The position numbers were made by a program, and so were the translations under genes. The notes under the pieces are model-generated. The model was not told the DNA's origin. It did not search any database and saw only the letters and a list, made by a program, of their open reading frames with translations. 64,000 nt of DNA from the NCBI RefSeq assembly GCF_000613125.1, contig NZ_HG964497.1:4934378-4998377 (forward strand). The letters run 5' to 3'. Every line of letters begins with the position of its first letter. Position 1 is the stretch's first letter. This document shows positions 27,220 to 36,860 of this stretch, in pieces. The stretch is from Bacillus sp. EB01 (GTDB taxonomy: Bacteria > Bacillota > Bacilli > Bacillales > Cytobacillaceae).

Positions 27220-27239
27220 CAGGCGGCTTTGTCCGCCTG
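27220..27239. promoter_or_regulatory. Hairpin between icd and mdh
   Basis: CAGGCGG pairs with CCGCCTG over a CTTTGT loop, followed by only a weak T-tract. It is probably an intercistronic stability or attenuation element. Confidence 0.5.
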
Positions 27240-27281
27240 TTGGTCAATTTAAAAAAAGCGGAGAACAAGGGGGATATTTTC

Positions 27282-28220
27282 ATGTCACTGAAACGCAAAA
27301 AGATTTCGGTTATCGGAAGTGGTTTCACGGGTGCCACTACAGCTTTCCTGTTGGCACAGAAGGAATTGGGAGATGTAGTTCTCGTTGATATTCCACAAAT
27401 GGAAAACCCGACTAAAGGAAAAGCTCTTGATATGCTTCAGGCAGGTCCGGTACAGGGCTTTGATGCGAACATCACCGGTACATCAAGCTATGAAGACACA
27501 AAGGATTCCGATATTGTCGTTATTACTGCAGGCATTGCCCGTAAGCCCGGCATGAGCCGTGACGATCTTGTCCAAACAAACCAGAAAATCATGAAAAGCG
27601 TTGCTCAGGAAGTCGTCAAGTATTCTCCAAATAGTTTCATCGTTGTTTTGACCAACCCAGTCGATGCCATGACCTATACTGTATTCAAGGAAACAGGATT
27701 CCCTAAGAACCGAGTCATTGGCCAGTCCGGCGTCCTTGACACAGCCCGTTTCCGCACCTTTATTGCCCAGGAACTGAACTTGTCTGTTAAAGATATTACC
27801 GGTTTCGTTCTTGGCGGGCATGGAGACGAAATGGTACCTCTTGTCCGTTATTCCTATGCTGGAGGCATTCCGCTAGAGACGCTCATTCCAAAGGAACGCC
27901 TGGATAGTATCGTAGAGCGTACTCGCAAAGGCGGCGGTGAAATTGTTAACCTTTTAGGAAATGGGAGTGCATACTATGCTCCTGCCGCTTCCCTTGTAGA
28001 AATGTGTGAAGCTATCCTGAAAGACCAGAGGCGTGTTCTTCCATCCATTGCCTATCTAGAAGGCGAATATGGGTATGAAGGCATCTATCTTGGTGTACCA
28101 ACCATCCTTGGTGCTAACGGTATCGAAAAAGTTATTGAACTTGAGTTGACGGAAGAGGAAAAGGCTGCACTTGATAAGTCTGCCGAGGCTGTCAGAAATG
28201 TCATGACTGTTCTAGCATAA
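27282..28220 (+). CDS. mdh: Malate dehydrogenase (NAD), LDH-like type
   Basis: Interconverts malate and oxaloacetate with NAD, closing the TCA cycle. 312 residues, identical to B. subtilis Mdh in length. NAD site [11 protein letters not shown] (about residues 13-23), active-site loop [10 protein letters not shown] with the substrate arginines, LTNPVDAM, and the catalytic histidine in GGHGDEMVP (about 176-184). The ATG at 27282 has AAGGGGGA upstream; a longer frame from 27213 covers the intercistronic hairpin and is rejected. Third gene of citZ-icd-mdh, closed by a strong terminator. Confidence 0.97.
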   Translation: MSLKRKKISVIGSGFTGATTAFLLAQKELGDVVLVDIPQMENPTKGKALDMLQAGPVQGFDANITGTSSYEDTKDSDIVVITAGIARKPGMSRDDLVQTNQKIMKSVAQEVVKYSPNSFIVVLTNPVDAMTYTVFKETGFPKNRVIGQSGVLDTARFRTFIAQELNLSVKDITGFVLGGHGDEMVPLVRYSYAGGIPLETLIPKERLDSIVERTRKGGGEIVNLLGNGSAYYAPAASLVEMCEAILKDQRRVLPSIAYLEGEYGYEGIYLGVPTILGANGIEKVIELELTEEEKAALDKSAEAVRNVMTVLA

Positions 28221-28232
28221 ATCCAGACCTAA

Positions 28233-28265
28233 CAAAATTCGGGGGGCAGCCCCCGAATTTTTTTC
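28233..28265 (+). terminator. Terminator after mdh
   Basis: AAAATTCGGGGG pairs with CCCCGAATTTTTT over GCAGC, followed by a T-run. Confidence 0.92.
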
Positions 28266-28387
28266 TAACTTGAAAGTTTTCTATAGTATTGTGTATCAAA
28301 AGGCCACTAAAAGAATAAAATTAATTTTTCTAAAGGCATTGAAATAACTCGCTTAATTTTCGCTGCTAGCGTCTGCGTGGTTTGTCT

Positions 28388-28607
28388 GGTTCTTGGCGAC
28401 TCTGCAGTTAAAGAAATGGACAGTGCGGTCGTCAATAGAGATTCTTGGCGACCCTGCAGGTAAAGAAATGAAGAGTACGGTCGTCAATAGAGGTTCTTAA
28501 CGACTTTGAAGGTAAAGAGATAAAGGGTACGGTCGTCAATACAGGTTCTTAACGACTTTGCGGGTAAAGAATTGAAGGGCAGAGTCGTCAATAAAGGTTT
28601 ATTAACC
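28388..28607. repeat. Tandem array of four 52-bp units, family B
   Basis: Units start at 28388, 28440, 28492 and 28544, an exact 52-base period, with a partial fifth. Each runs from GGTTCTT(GG/AA)CGAC to G(G/A)GTCGTCAATA, so the ends are inverted (TTGGCGAC/GTCGTCAA). Units are about 80% alike. No coding frame. It occupies most of the gap between mdh and the MaoC-like gene. Confidence 0.9.
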
Positions 28608-28635
28608 TATTCTCCCGTTAGGACTTCATTGTAGA

Positions 28636-28680
28636 GACATCGCAGGAGAAAATGCGGATGCATTTTCGAACGAGTCTTCG
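28636..28680 (-). repeat. Inverted partial copy of the 10071 interspersed repeat
   Basis: The reverse complement (CGAAGACTCGTTCG...GCATTTTCTCCTGCG) matches 10084-10126. Confidence 0.55.
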
Positions 28681-28823
28681 GTACAACCAACAATTCCAAT
28701 AAATAAACAAAATACATTAACACAGCTTTCTAAAATGCATGTCGTTCTTTTGGGTAAAATAATTACTTACACCCATTAAAAAGCATTAAGACCAAATTCC
28801 GCTTCCGCTGGAGGTGCCAAACA

Positions 28824-29300
28824 GTGATTTTAGGAAAAAAGCGCAAATTAGGCAGAAGGATTGAGGAAATAAAACCCGGCGAAAAATTGGCCCTTACCGA
28901 AAAAATTGAGGATAGGGATTTGCTTCTGTATCTCGGCCTTACAAATGATGCAAACCCACTTTATATTCAGCATGACTATGCATCGCAAACACCATATGGA
29001 AAACCAATTGTTCCAGCAGTCATGCTGATAGGAGTTATTACCTCAGCTATAACAAAATACCTTCCTGGGCCTGGAAGCCACATCTTATCCCAGGAACTTG
29101 AGTTTCCAAAGCCAGTCTACCATTATGGAACCGTAGATTTTCTGCTTGAAGTGATTGAGGTAGATGAGAAGAAGCATGCGATTACCATTTCTATTGAAGG
29201 CACGAATGAAAAAAAAGAGCCGGTTATAACAGGAAAAGTGAAAGTCTGTCCTCCCCATCCTCTTGCGGATATGGATGGCAGCGTACTTGAAAACTTTTAA
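28824..29300 (+). CDS. MaoC-like hot-dog protein (R-hydratase-like)
   Basis: 158 residues with a single hot-dog domain resembling R-specific enoyl-CoA hydratases (MaoC/PhaJ). The hydratase-2 motif region reads TNDANPLYIQHDYA: the catalytic Asp and the Asn-Pro-Leu are present, but the position normally held by the catalytic His (NPLH) is Tyr. A His follows three residues later, so activity is uncertain; the protein may be a thioester binder or a hydratase with altered geometry. The start is a GTG with GGAGGTG seven bases upstream. It is monocistronic, with its own terminator, between mdh and phoPR. Family assignment is good; the reaction is not certain. Confidence 0.8.
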   Translation: MILGKKRKLGRRIEEIKPGEKLALTEKIEDRDLLLYLGLTNDANPLYIQHDYASQTPYGKPIVPAVMLIGVITSAITKYLPGPGSHILSQELEFPKPVYHYGTVDFLLEVIEVDEKKHAITISIEGTNEKKEPVITGKVKVCPPHPLADMDGSVLENF

Positions 29301-29325
29301 GGCAGCTAAAAAGCTGTCTTTTTCT
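29300..29325 (+). terminator. Terminator after the MaoC-like gene
   Basis: GGCAGCT (29301-29307) pairs with AGCTGTC (29312-29318), followed by TTTTTC. Confidence 0.8.
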
Positions 29326-29761
29326 TGTTTAAGGGAATTATAGATTTCGCGACTGTGGATAACTTTTATTACTGAGCGTATCTACGTCTAGCTCCACAAG
29401 GAACGCATCGGCAGCATAAGCATCGCACGAAATTACGCGATAGCGTAATGAGGAGCGCCTACGCGTGCGCAAACTTCAGGCCTCCTTCCTACGATAAGTC
29501 ATCATCGAATCGCTAACGCTTTTCGTGATTCCTTTACCCCACCTTAAAGGACAGTAGGCCTCCTACGTCGTCAACTGTCCCTAAAGGTCCGATTCATTCA
29601 CCTAACCATCAGCAACAAACGCTGATGGAAGGTTCATTTTATCTCAGTCGAAGTCCCTCCAGTTTGTACGGCGATGACCACTAAGGAAAGCTCCTTAGAA
29701 TAATCATCGCAGGGACAGGCGGCACTTTGCCTGTCACGAAGGCGCTTGCGCTTTTGTTCTT
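29326..29761 (+). repeat. Dispersed repeat element, copy 3 (longest)
   Basis: Shares its 5' flank and most of its body with copy 1 (1027-1296), including TGTGGATAACTTTTATTACT and the 3' end GCGCTTGCGCTTTTGTTCT. Relative to copy 1 it has an extra segment near 29398-29455 (also present in copy 2a) and a 107-base insertion at 29534-29640. It lies directly after a terminator. The remainder up to phoP (29762-30113) holds no gene I can support. Confidence 0.85.
29534..29640. mobile_element. Two-hairpin insertion nested in repeat copy 3
   Basis: Copy 1 reads GTGATTCCT-ATATCTCAGTCG at this point, while copy 3 has 107 extra bases between. The insert has GGACAGT...ACTGTCC (29549-29580) and AACCATCAGC...GCTGATGGAAGGTT (29604-29634) hairpins, and a CCCCACCTTAAAGG start similar to the CCCCACCTCAAG of the MITE-like element at 7437. 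No obvious target duplication. Confidence 0.55.
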
Positions 29762-30113
29762 TGTTTTTGGAAAAGTTTGGAGTTCATATGATTTCGAAGG
29801 CATTTTTGCTAACACTTCAGCTAAAAATAGAAGTTAAACCATGCTATTAAAGCTTAAAGAATTGCCAAAGGGCAGGGCCTTTATTGAAGGAGCGGAGGAC
29901 ACTAAGCCCTCTGAATAATCGAAATCTGATAATCTCGATAAGTCTCTTTATACTTGGTTAACATGTGTACAGAAAGGAAACCTGGATAAAGCAGCACCTA
30001 TTTTGCGATACGCAGGAGATTTCGCTTTTCTTGAAGCCATTATTTTTTTCCTATACTATAGAATTGATAGAAACTTTAAAAGTAGAAGAACAATAAAAGA
30101 ACCGGGGGACATT

Positions 30114-30830
30114 ATGAAGAAAAAAGTGCTGGTTGTGGATGATGAACAGTCTATTGTTACGTTATTGAAGTACAATCTTGAGCAAGGCGGCTATGAAGTA
30201 ATCACCGCTATGGATGGAGAAGAAGGCCGAGAAACAGCTTTGCGGGAAAAACCGGACATGATTATTCTGGACCTCATGCTTCCTGGCATAGACGGAATTG
30301 AAGTGTGCAAACAGCTGCGCCAGCAAAAAATTATGATTCCCATCCTCATGTTGACAGCGAAGGATGATGAACTTGATAAGATTCTTGGCCTTGAACTTGG
30401 CGCGGATGATTATATGGTGAAGCCATTTAGCCCGAGGGAGGTTCTTGCCCGTGTCAAGGCAATTCTCCGAAGATCCGCTCAATTCCAGGAAAAGCAACAG
30501 GAGGAGCCTGTCGAACAGGAAGCAATACAGATTGGGGCATTGAAGGTCTACCCCGATCGGTTTGAAGCGTTTTTCAATGAAGAGGTCCTCGAACTGACTC
30601 TTAAAGAGTTCGAATTGCTCAATTGCCTGGCACAGAACAAAAACCGTGTTCTGACTAGAGACCAGCTTCTTAGCACGGTCTGGAATTATGACTTCGCAGG
30701 AGATACAAGGATTGTGGATGTACATATATCTCATCTTAGGGAAAAAATAGAGTCAGATACCAAAAAGCCGCAATATATTAAAACAATCCGGGGGTTGGGC
30801 TATAAACTAGAGGAGCCTAAAGGAGAATGA
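30114..30830 (+). CDS. phoP: PhoP phosphate-response regulator (OmpR family)
   Basis: Controls the phosphate-starvation regulon, switching wall teichoic acid synthesis and phosphate uptake genes. 238 residues (B. subtilis 240). Receiver domain 1-120 with the acidic pocket VVDDE and phospho-acceptor Asp in IILDLMLPG (about residue 53), then Thr and Lys in MLTAKD and VKPFSP. The C-terminal winged helix (about 140-232) contains LTLKEFELLNCLAQN and RIVDVHISHLREKI. The ATG at 30114 has GGGGGAC upstream, and the family start KKKVLVVDDE fixes it. It overlaps phoR by four bases (ATGA). Confidence 0.95.
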   Translation: MKKKVLVVDDEQSIVTLLKYNLEQGGYEVITAMDGEEGRETALREKPDMIILDLMLPGIDGIEVCKQLRQQKIMIPILMLTAKDDELDKILGLELGADDYMVKPFSPREVLARVKAILRRSAQFQEKQQEEPVEQEAIQIGALKVYPDRFEAFFNEEVLELTLKEFELLNCLAQNKNRVLTRDQLLSTVWNYDFAGDTRIVDVHISHLREKIESDTKKPQYIKTIRGLGYKLEEPKGE

Positions 30831-32596
30831 CAAAATATAGGACAAGGCTTTTAATTGCACTTGTCTTCCTGATTGTTGTAGTTCTGCTTGGTCTCGGACT
30901 TTTACTCGGACAGTTGTTCAAGGATTATTATATCGACTCGTTCTATGAGCGCCTCGAAAAAGAAGGCAACCTTGTCAGCCGTTATATAGAAGACTATGGA
31001 GGCCTTGAAGGCACCGATAAGCAGGAATTGGGCAGGTTTGGCGATGATCTGGGAGCAGGTATTATTCTGGCTGACAGCAAGGGCAATATTTTATACAGCA
31101 GCAGGGAAGCAGCTTTAAACACTGCCGGAATGGTAAAGGACGCCATTTCTGGTAAGAAGGAGCGGAAGCGTTTCTTTAACTTAAAAGATGATCAAGATAC
31201 ACATTATTATTGGACTGAAATAAGAAATGGGGACATAACCGAAGGCTACCTTTTTCTGAGTCTTGCATCAAGTGAGTTAAAAGATGCGTACAAAAATATA
31301 TGGTGGCTTCTTTCCATCAGCCTTTTCCTTGCTCTTATTATCATAACGCTTCTGGGGATGAGAATCACCAAGCGGTATGCAAAGCCCATCGAATCGGCTG
31401 CTAATGTTGCTATGGAGCTTGCCAAAGGGAATTACCGTGCACGCACTTATGTAGAAGATAAGGTTGATGAAACAGGGCTGCTGAGTTCTTCTATCAATGT
31501 TTTGGCCAGGAATCTCGAGGATATGGCCAGATCTCAGGAAATGCAGCAGGAACGGCTGACCACCCTGATTGAAAATATCGGAAGCGGGCTGGTTCTTATT
31601 GATAGCCGCGGATTTATCAACTTAATAAACCGGGGATATAGCGATATCTTTGATGTCGATTCGGCAGATGTTCTTAATAAGCAATATTATGAGGCGATTC
31701 CATACCCGGAAATTAATGAAATGATTGAAACTATCTTTATCACTGAGAAAAAGCAGCAAGCCCAGGTCGTCCTTCCAATCTCGATTGAACGAAGACATTT
31801 TGATGTATCAGCACTCCCGATTATCAGTACCCATAGTGTCTGGAAAGGGGTCTTGCTCGTATTTCATGATATTACTGAGCTAAAGAAGCTGGAGCAAGTG
31901 CGCAAGGATTTTGTTGCAAACGTATCTCACGAGTTAAAGACACCGATTACATCTATTAAGGGATTTACTGAAACATTGCTTGACGGGGCAATGAACGATG
32001 AAAAAGCACTTCGGGATTTCCTTTCGATTATACAGAAGGAAAGCGACAGGATTCAGCATCTAATTCAGGATTTGCTTGATTTATCAAAAATAGAACAGCA
32101 TAATTTCCGGCTCGATATTTCTAAATTTGATGTCGTAAGCCTTGTGAAGGAGGTCACGACTCTCCTTGAAGGAAGGGCAACCGAAAAAAATATTACGGTT
32201 GACGTCTTCAATGATCCAGAACAACTGGAGATGGAAGGTGATCCATACCGGCTCAAGCAAGTTATCATCAATTTAATGTCAAATGCCATTGCATATACTC
32301 CTCGGGACGGGCAAATTGAAGTAACTGTTGAAGATACCGGGAAAAGGGTAAGGCTGATGGTGAAGGATAATGGTATGGGAATAGCACAGGCCGAGATTCC
32401 AAGGATATTTGAACGTTTTTACAGGGTAGATAGGGACAGAAGCAGGAATTCAGGCGGAACTGGCCTTGGCCTTGCGATTGTAAAGCATATTGTGGAAGCC
32501 CATCATGGGAAAATTATCGTGAAGAGCAACCCTGGCCAAGGAAGTGAATTCATTCTCGAGTTTAGGAAGTCATTCAGGGGCAGATCTAAAAGATGA
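30827..32596 (+). CDS. phoR: PhoR phosphate-sensing histidine kinase
   Basis: Membrane sensor kinase that phosphorylates PhoP. 589 residues (B. subtilis 579). TM1 about 7-29, an extracytoplasmic PAS-like domain (about 30-155), TM2 about 158-178, HAMP (about 180-232), a cytoplasmic PAS domain (about 240-345), and the HisKA phosphoacceptor VSHELKTPITS (about 366-376). The ATPase domain has N-box MSNAIAYTPRDG, G1 KDNGMGIAQ and G2 SGGTGLGLAIVK. The start overlaps the end of phoP as ATGA, so the pair is translationally coupled. polA follows after 69 bases with its own ribosome binding site. Confidence 0.95.
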   Translation: MTKYRTRLLIALVFLIVVVLLGLGLLLGQLFKDYYIDSFYERLEKEGNLVSRYIEDYGGLEGTDKQELGRFGDDLGAGIILADSKGNILYSSREAALNTAGMVKDAISGKKERKRFFNLKDDQDTHYYWTEIRNGDITEGYLFLSLASSELKDAYKNIWWLLSISLFLALIIITLLGMRITKRYAKPIESAANVAMELAKGNYRARTYVEDKVDETGLLSSSINVLARNLEDMARSQEMQQERLTTLIENIGSGLVLIDSRGFINLINRGYSDIFDVDSADVLNKQYYEAIPYPEINEMIETIFITEKKQQAQVVLPISIERRHFDVSALPIISTHSVWKGVLLVFHDITELKKLEQVRKDFVANVSHELKTPITSIKGFTETLLDGAMNDEKALRDFLSIIQKESDRIQHLIQDLLDLSKIEQHNFRLDISKFDVVSLVKEVTTLLEGRATEKNITVDVFNDPEQLEMEGDPYRLKQVIINLMSNAIAYTPRDGQIEVTVEDTGKRVRLMVKDNGMGIAQAEIPRIFERFYRVDRDRSRNSGGTGLGLAIVKHIVEAHHGKIIVKSNPGQGSEFILEFRKSFRGRSKR

Positions 32597-32665
32597 CCGT
32601 TTAAGGATCGAATTTTTAACGTGCTATGTTGTCTGGCGGGTTTTGCGAAATGAGGAGGAATTGAT

Positions 32666-35305
32666 TTGGAAAAGAAAAAGTTAGTTTTAATTGACGGAAA
32701 CAGCATTGCCTACCGTGCTTTTTTTGCATTGCCGCTCCTCAACAATGAAAGAGGCATCCATACAAACGCTGTGTACGGTTTTACAATGATGCTGAACAAA
32801 ATACTTGAGGATGAAAAACCGACTCATATGCTCGTAGCATTTGATGCCGGGAAGACAACCTTCCGCCATAGCACGTTCAGCGAGTATAAAGGAGGCAGGC
32901 AAAAAACACCGCCAGAGCTTTCCGAACAATTCCCATTCATCCGTGAATTGCTGGATGCCTACCAAATTCCACGATATGAACTTGAAAATTATGAGGCGGA
33001 TGATATCATTGGAACTCTTTCCTTAAAGGCGGAACAGGAAGGGTATGATGTCAGGGTCATTTCCGGAGACAAGGATTTAACCCAGCTTTCTTCTGATAAA
33101 ACAACTGTCGGAATTACAAGGAAGGGTATCACCGATATTGAGGAGTATACTCCGGAACATATAAAAGAAAAATACGGGCTTGCGCCGTGGCAAATAATTG
33201 ATATGAAGGGGCTTATGGGAGATTCTTCAGATAATATTCCAGGGGTTCCAGGTGTAGGTGAAAAGACAGCAATCAAGCTGTTAAAAGAATTTGAAACGCT
33301 TGAAAAGCTACTGGAATCGACCGACAAGGTTTCCGGGAAAAAGCTGCGTGAAAAGCTTGAAGAATTCAAGCAGCAGGCAATCATGAGCAAGGAATTGGCC
33401 ACAATTACAAGAGAAGCTCCCGTTGAGATCCAACTCGATAATATTTCATTTGAGGGCTATGATCGGGAGAAACTTATTTCGATTTATAAAGAGCTTGGCT
33501 TCAATTCGCTTTTAGAAAAACTTGGGGGAGACGAAGGTGGCGGAGCGGATGACACTGAGCTTTCCGAGGTTGAGTATGAAATACCTGCGGAAATAACCCC
33601 TGATTTATTAACAGATGATTCAGCGCTTTATGTCGAGATTCTTGATGATAATTACCATTATGCAGATATCATTGGTTTTTCAATTGTAAATGAAAAGGGA
33701 AACTATTTTATTCCTTCAACAATTGCCTTCAAATCGCCGGCTTTTAAGGAATGGGCAGAGGATGAAACCAGCCTTAAAGTCGTGTACGATGCAAAAGGTA
33801 CTGAGGTTGCACTAAGGCGCCGCGGAATTCATTTGAAGGGTGTCGTATTCGATGTATTCATTGCCGCTTATATTACCGACCCAACCGCGAGCTTTGATGA
33901 TCTTTCTGCAATTGAAAAGAAATACCGGTTAAAGAATGTTCAAGCTGATGATACCTTCTATGGACGGGGGGCAAAAAGGAAAGTTCCGGAACAGGCAGAA
34001 CTTGCTGGCCACCTTGTACGGAAAGGTATTGCTATCCGTGAGCTAAAGCCTCTTTTAGAAAAGGACTTGCGGGAAAACGGGCAGTATGAACTTTTTACAG
34101 AGCTCGAAATGCCATTGACGCTTGTGCTTGCCGATATGGAATCTACGGGCGTAAAAGTGGACCTTGGGCAATTGAAAGCGATGGGCAAAGAGCTTCTCGA
34201 AAAATTGGCTGTCATAGAAGAACAAATCCATGAAATGGCTGGCGAGAAGTTTAACATCAATTCGCCAAAACAGCTTGGCACGATACTTTTTGAAAAACTC
34301 GGCATGGCGCATGGCAAAAAAACAAAAACAGGCTACTCCACTTCAGCTGATGTCTTGGAGAAGCTTTCTGCGGATCATGAAATTATCCGGCTGATCCTTG
34401 ATTACAGACAGTTAGGAAAGCTTCAATCAACCTATATTGACGGGCTTTTGAAAGTCGTTGACCCTAAAACCGATAAAGTCCATACCCGCTTTAATCAAGC
34501 GCTAACTGCTACAGGCAGGCTTAGCTCAACGGATCCCAATCTGCAGAACATTCCAATCCGTCTTGAGGAAGGCAGGAAAATCCGGAAAGCATTTGTTCCA
34601 TCTGAAGAAGGATGGGTCATATTTGCTGCTGACTATTCACAAATTGAACTGCGAGTGCTTGCCCATATTGCAAATGATGAGAAGCTCATTGAGGCGTTTA
34701 AATCTGGGGAAGACATCCATACGAAAACGGCGATGGCCGTTTTCCATGTCGAGGCAGATGAGGTCACTTCTAATATGCGCCGCCATGCCAAGGCAGTTAA
34801 CTTTGGGATTGTATATGGTATAAGTGATTTCGGTCTTTCCCAGAGCCTTGGGATTACCAGGAAGGAAGCAGGCCAGTTCATTGAACGCTACTTGCATAGC
34901 TACCCGGGTGTCCAGGACTATATGGAGGATATCGTCAAAATCGCCAAGCAGCAGGGCTATGTGACCACTTTGCTGCACAGAAGGCGGTATATTCCCGAAA
35001 TTACAAGCCGCAACTTCAACCTTAGAAGCTTTGCAGAGCGGACAGCCATGAATACTCCAATCCAGGGAACTGCTGCAGATATTATTAAAAAAGCGATGGT
35101 TGAGATGGCTGATGCATTAAGAAAAGAAGGTCTGAAGTCGAACCTTCTTCTTTCCGTACATGACGAATTGATTTTTGAAGCACCCAAGGAAGAAATTACA
35201 GTACTTGAAAAGCTTGTTCCTGAAGTTATGGAAAATGCAATCGAATTAAAGGTGCCTCTAAAGGTCGATTATTCATACGGACCGTCATGGTACGATGCAA
35301 AATAA
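32666..35305 (+). CDS. polA: DNA polymerase I
   Basis: Repair and Okazaki-fragment-processing polymerase, 879 residues (B. subtilis 880). The 5'-3' exonuclease domain (about 1-290) has LIDGNSIAYRAFFA and the helix-hairpin-helix DSSDNIPGVPGVGEKTA. The middle 3'-5' exonuclease-like domain (about 305-470) lacks the catalytic D-x-E, as in other Bacillus Pol I, so it is probably inactive in proofreading. The polymerase domain has motif A AADYSQIELRVLAH, motif B RRHAKAVNFGIVYGIS and motif C LLSVHDELIFE. The start is a TTG with GAGGAGG upstream. It heads a tight polA-mutM-coaE cluster. Confidence 0.97.
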   Translation: MEKKKLVLIDGNSIAYRAFFALPLLNNERGIHTNAVYGFTMMLNKILEDEKPTHMLVAFDAGKTTFRHSTFSEYKGGRQKTPPELSEQFPFIRELLDAYQIPRYELENYEADDIIGTLSLKAEQEGYDVRVISGDKDLTQLSSDKTTVGITRKGITDIEEYTPEHIKEKYGLAPWQIIDMKGLMGDSSDNIPGVPGVGEKTAIKLLKEFETLEKLLESTDKVSGKKLREKLEEFKQQAIMSKELATITREAPVEIQLDNISFEGYDREKLISIYKELGFNSLLEKLGGDEGGGADDTELSEVEYEIPAEITPDLLTDDSALYVEILDDNYHYADIIGFSIVNEKGNYFIPSTIAFKSPAFKEWAEDETSLKVVYDAKGTEVALRRRGIHLKGVVFDVFIAAYITDPTASFDDLSAIEKKYRLKNVQADDTFYGRGAKRKVPEQAELAGHLVRKGIAIRELKPLLEKDLRENGQYELFTELEMPLTLVLADMESTGVKVDLGQLKAMGKELLEKLAVIEEQIHEMAGEKFNINSPKQLGTILFEKLGMAHGKKTKTGYSTSADVLEKLSADHEIIRLILDYRQLGKLQSTYIDGLLKVVDPKTDKVHTRFNQALTATGRLSSTDPNLQNIPIRLEEGRKIRKAFVPSEEGWVIFAADYSQIELRVLAHIANDEKLIEAFKSGEDIHTKTAMAVFHVEADEVTSNMRRHAKAVNFGIVYGISDFGLSQSLGITRKEAGQFIERYLHSYPGVQDYMEDIVKIAKQQGYVTTLLHRRRYIPEITSRNFNLRSFAERTAMNTPIQGTAADIIKKAMVEMADALRKEGLKSNLLLSVHDELIFEAPKEEITVLEKLVPEVMENAIELKVPLKVDYSYGPSWYDAK

Positions 35306-35338
35306 TGAATCAGTTTCTTCATAAAAGGAGGTGCCCGA

Positions 35339-36187
35339 TTGCCTGAGCTTCCAGAGGTAGAAACGGTCCGAAAAACACTTGAACATTTAATTATTGGTAA
35401 AACAATTAAAAATGTATCGGTATTTTGGCCGAAAATGGTTAAAAATCCAGTGGATACAGAACAGTTCACTGATGCCCTAATGGGACAGAGCTTTCTTGAA
35501 ATCGGCAGACGGGGAAAGTTCCTGCTTCTTTATACTGATGACTTTACTTTAGTTTCCCATCTGCGCATGGAGGGAAAATATTCGCTTGATTCGGCTGAGG
35601 AACCTGTTAATAAGCATACCCACGTAATTTTTCACTTTGAAGATGGATTCGAACTAAGGTACCGGGATGTCCGCAAATTCGGCACGATGCATTTATTCCT
35701 TAAAGGATCAGAATTTGAACAAGCGCCATTATTTGGGCTTGGACCGGAGCCTTTCTCAGTAGAATTCACTCCGGAATATCTTGCAGGAAAGCTAGCAAGA
35801 ACCAACCGAAAGATTAAGCCGGCTCTATTAGACCAGACAATACTGGTCGGACTCGGCAATATTTATGTAGATGAGGCGCTGTTTAGGGCAAGAATTCATC
35901 CGGAGCGCCTCGCTAGCTCCCTTACAGAGGAAGAAATTGAGGTTCTCTACGTCCAGATTGTCGCAACCCTTGGGGAAGCGGTTGAAAAGGGTGGAAGTAC
36001 AATCCGATCCTATGTAAATTCTCAAGGGCAGATGGGCATGTTCCAGCAGGAGTTGCTTGTTTACGGACGGAAGGATGAAGAATGCAAAGCCTGCGGGAAT
36101 CCGCTTTCGAAGAGTGTTGTTGGAGGAAGGGGCACTCATTTTTGCCCTAACTGCCAAAGACTTCAGGATGAAGGGGGAACAGTGTGA
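35339..36187 (+). CDS. mutM: Formamidopyrimidine-DNA glycosylase
   Basis: Removes 8-oxoguanine and formamidopyrimidines from DNA and nicks the abasic site. 282 residues. The N-terminal [10 protein letters not shown] gives the catalytic proline and glutamate exposed after methionine removal. The helix-two-turn-helix segment lies around [19 protein letters not shown] (about 172-190). The C-terminal zinc finger has CKAC (about 245) and CPNC (about 272). The start is a TTG with AAAGGAGGTG upstream. It overlaps coaE by four bases (GTGA) and lies 33 bases after polA, forming a DNA-repair operon. Confidence 0.96.
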   Translation: MPELPEVETVRKTLEHLIIGKTIKNVSVFWPKMVKNPVDTEQFTDALMGQSFLEIGRRGKFLLLYTDDFTLVSHLRMEGKYSLDSAEEPVNKHTHVIFHFEDGFELRYRDVRKFGTMHLFLKGSEFEQAPLFGLGPEPFSVEFTPEYLAGKLARTNRKIKPALLDQTILVGLGNIYVDEALFRARIHPERLASSLTEEEIEVLYVQIVATLGEAVEKGGSTIRSYVNSQGQMGMFQQELLVYGRKDEECKACGNPLSKSVVGGRGTHFCPNCQRLQDEGGTV

Positions 36188-36786
36188 CACTTACAATTGG
36201 ATTAACTGGCGGAATCGCGAGCGGCAAAAGTACAGTCTCCCGGATGTGTATGGAAATGGGAATTCCGGTTATTGATGCCGATGTTGAGGCACGCCTCGCC
36301 GTAGAGCCAGGTGAACCTGCATATGAAAAAATAGTATCCAGCTTTGGAAAAAGCATTCTCTTGCCTGATGGCGGAATAGATCGGCCGGCACTTGGTTCAA
36401 TTGTGTTTAATAATGAAGAAAAAAGGCTGTTATTAAATTCTTTTGTACATCCAGAAGTTAGGAGAAGGATGCTTGGTAAAAAGGAGGATGCTTTAAAAGT
36501 TGGAGCCCGAACGGTTTTTCTTGATATCCCGCTCCTCTTTGAAAGCAAGCTGCAGTATATGGCTGATAAAACGGTTGTTGTTTATGTGGATCGTGAAGTT
36601 CAGCTAACCCGGCTGATGGAAAGGAATGCTTTTTCCAAAGAAGAGGCGGAGTCGCGCATCGGTTCGCAAATGCCGCTCTCGGAAAAAGCTGCCATGGCTG
36701 ATGCTGTCATCAACAATAATGGTACAATAGAGGAAACAAAACGCCAGCTATTGGAGATACTTGAAAGGTGGCAGGCAGGATATTAA
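36184..36786 (+). CDS. coaE: Dephospho-CoA kinase
   Basis: Phosphorylates dephospho-CoA on the ribose 3'-OH, the last step of coenzyme A synthesis. 200 residues. The P-loop [13 protein letters not shown] is at residues 6-18; [13 protein letters not shown] supplies the catalytic Asp region, and LDIPLLFES the CoA-binding lid motif. The start is a GTG overlapping the mutM stop. It is the last gene of polA-mutM-coaE and ends with a clear terminator. The ytaF gene found next in B. subtilis is absent here and is replaced by a 52-bp repeat array. Confidence 0.95.
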   Translation: MTLTIGLTGGIASGKSTVSRMCMEMGIPVIDADVEARLAVEPGEPAYEKIVSSFGKSILLPDGGIDRPALGSIVFNNEEKRLLLNSFVHPEVRRRMLGKKEDALKVGARTVFLDIPLLFESKLQYMADKTVVVYVDREVQLTRLMERNAFSKEEAESRIGSQMPLSEKAAMADAVINNNGTIEETKRQLLEILERWQAGY

Positions 36787-36792
36787 GTTTAA

Positions 36793-36829
36793 GAGGCCCC
36801 AAAAGTAACTTTTGGAGGCCTCATTTTTA
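36793..36829 (+). terminator. Terminator after coaE
   Basis: GAGGCC(CC)AAAAG pairs with CTTTTGGAGGCCTC (36793-36822), followed by ATTTTTAT. Confidence 0.88.
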
Positions 36830-36860
36830 TTTGATTGAGACTGGAAATGTTCAACTCACT

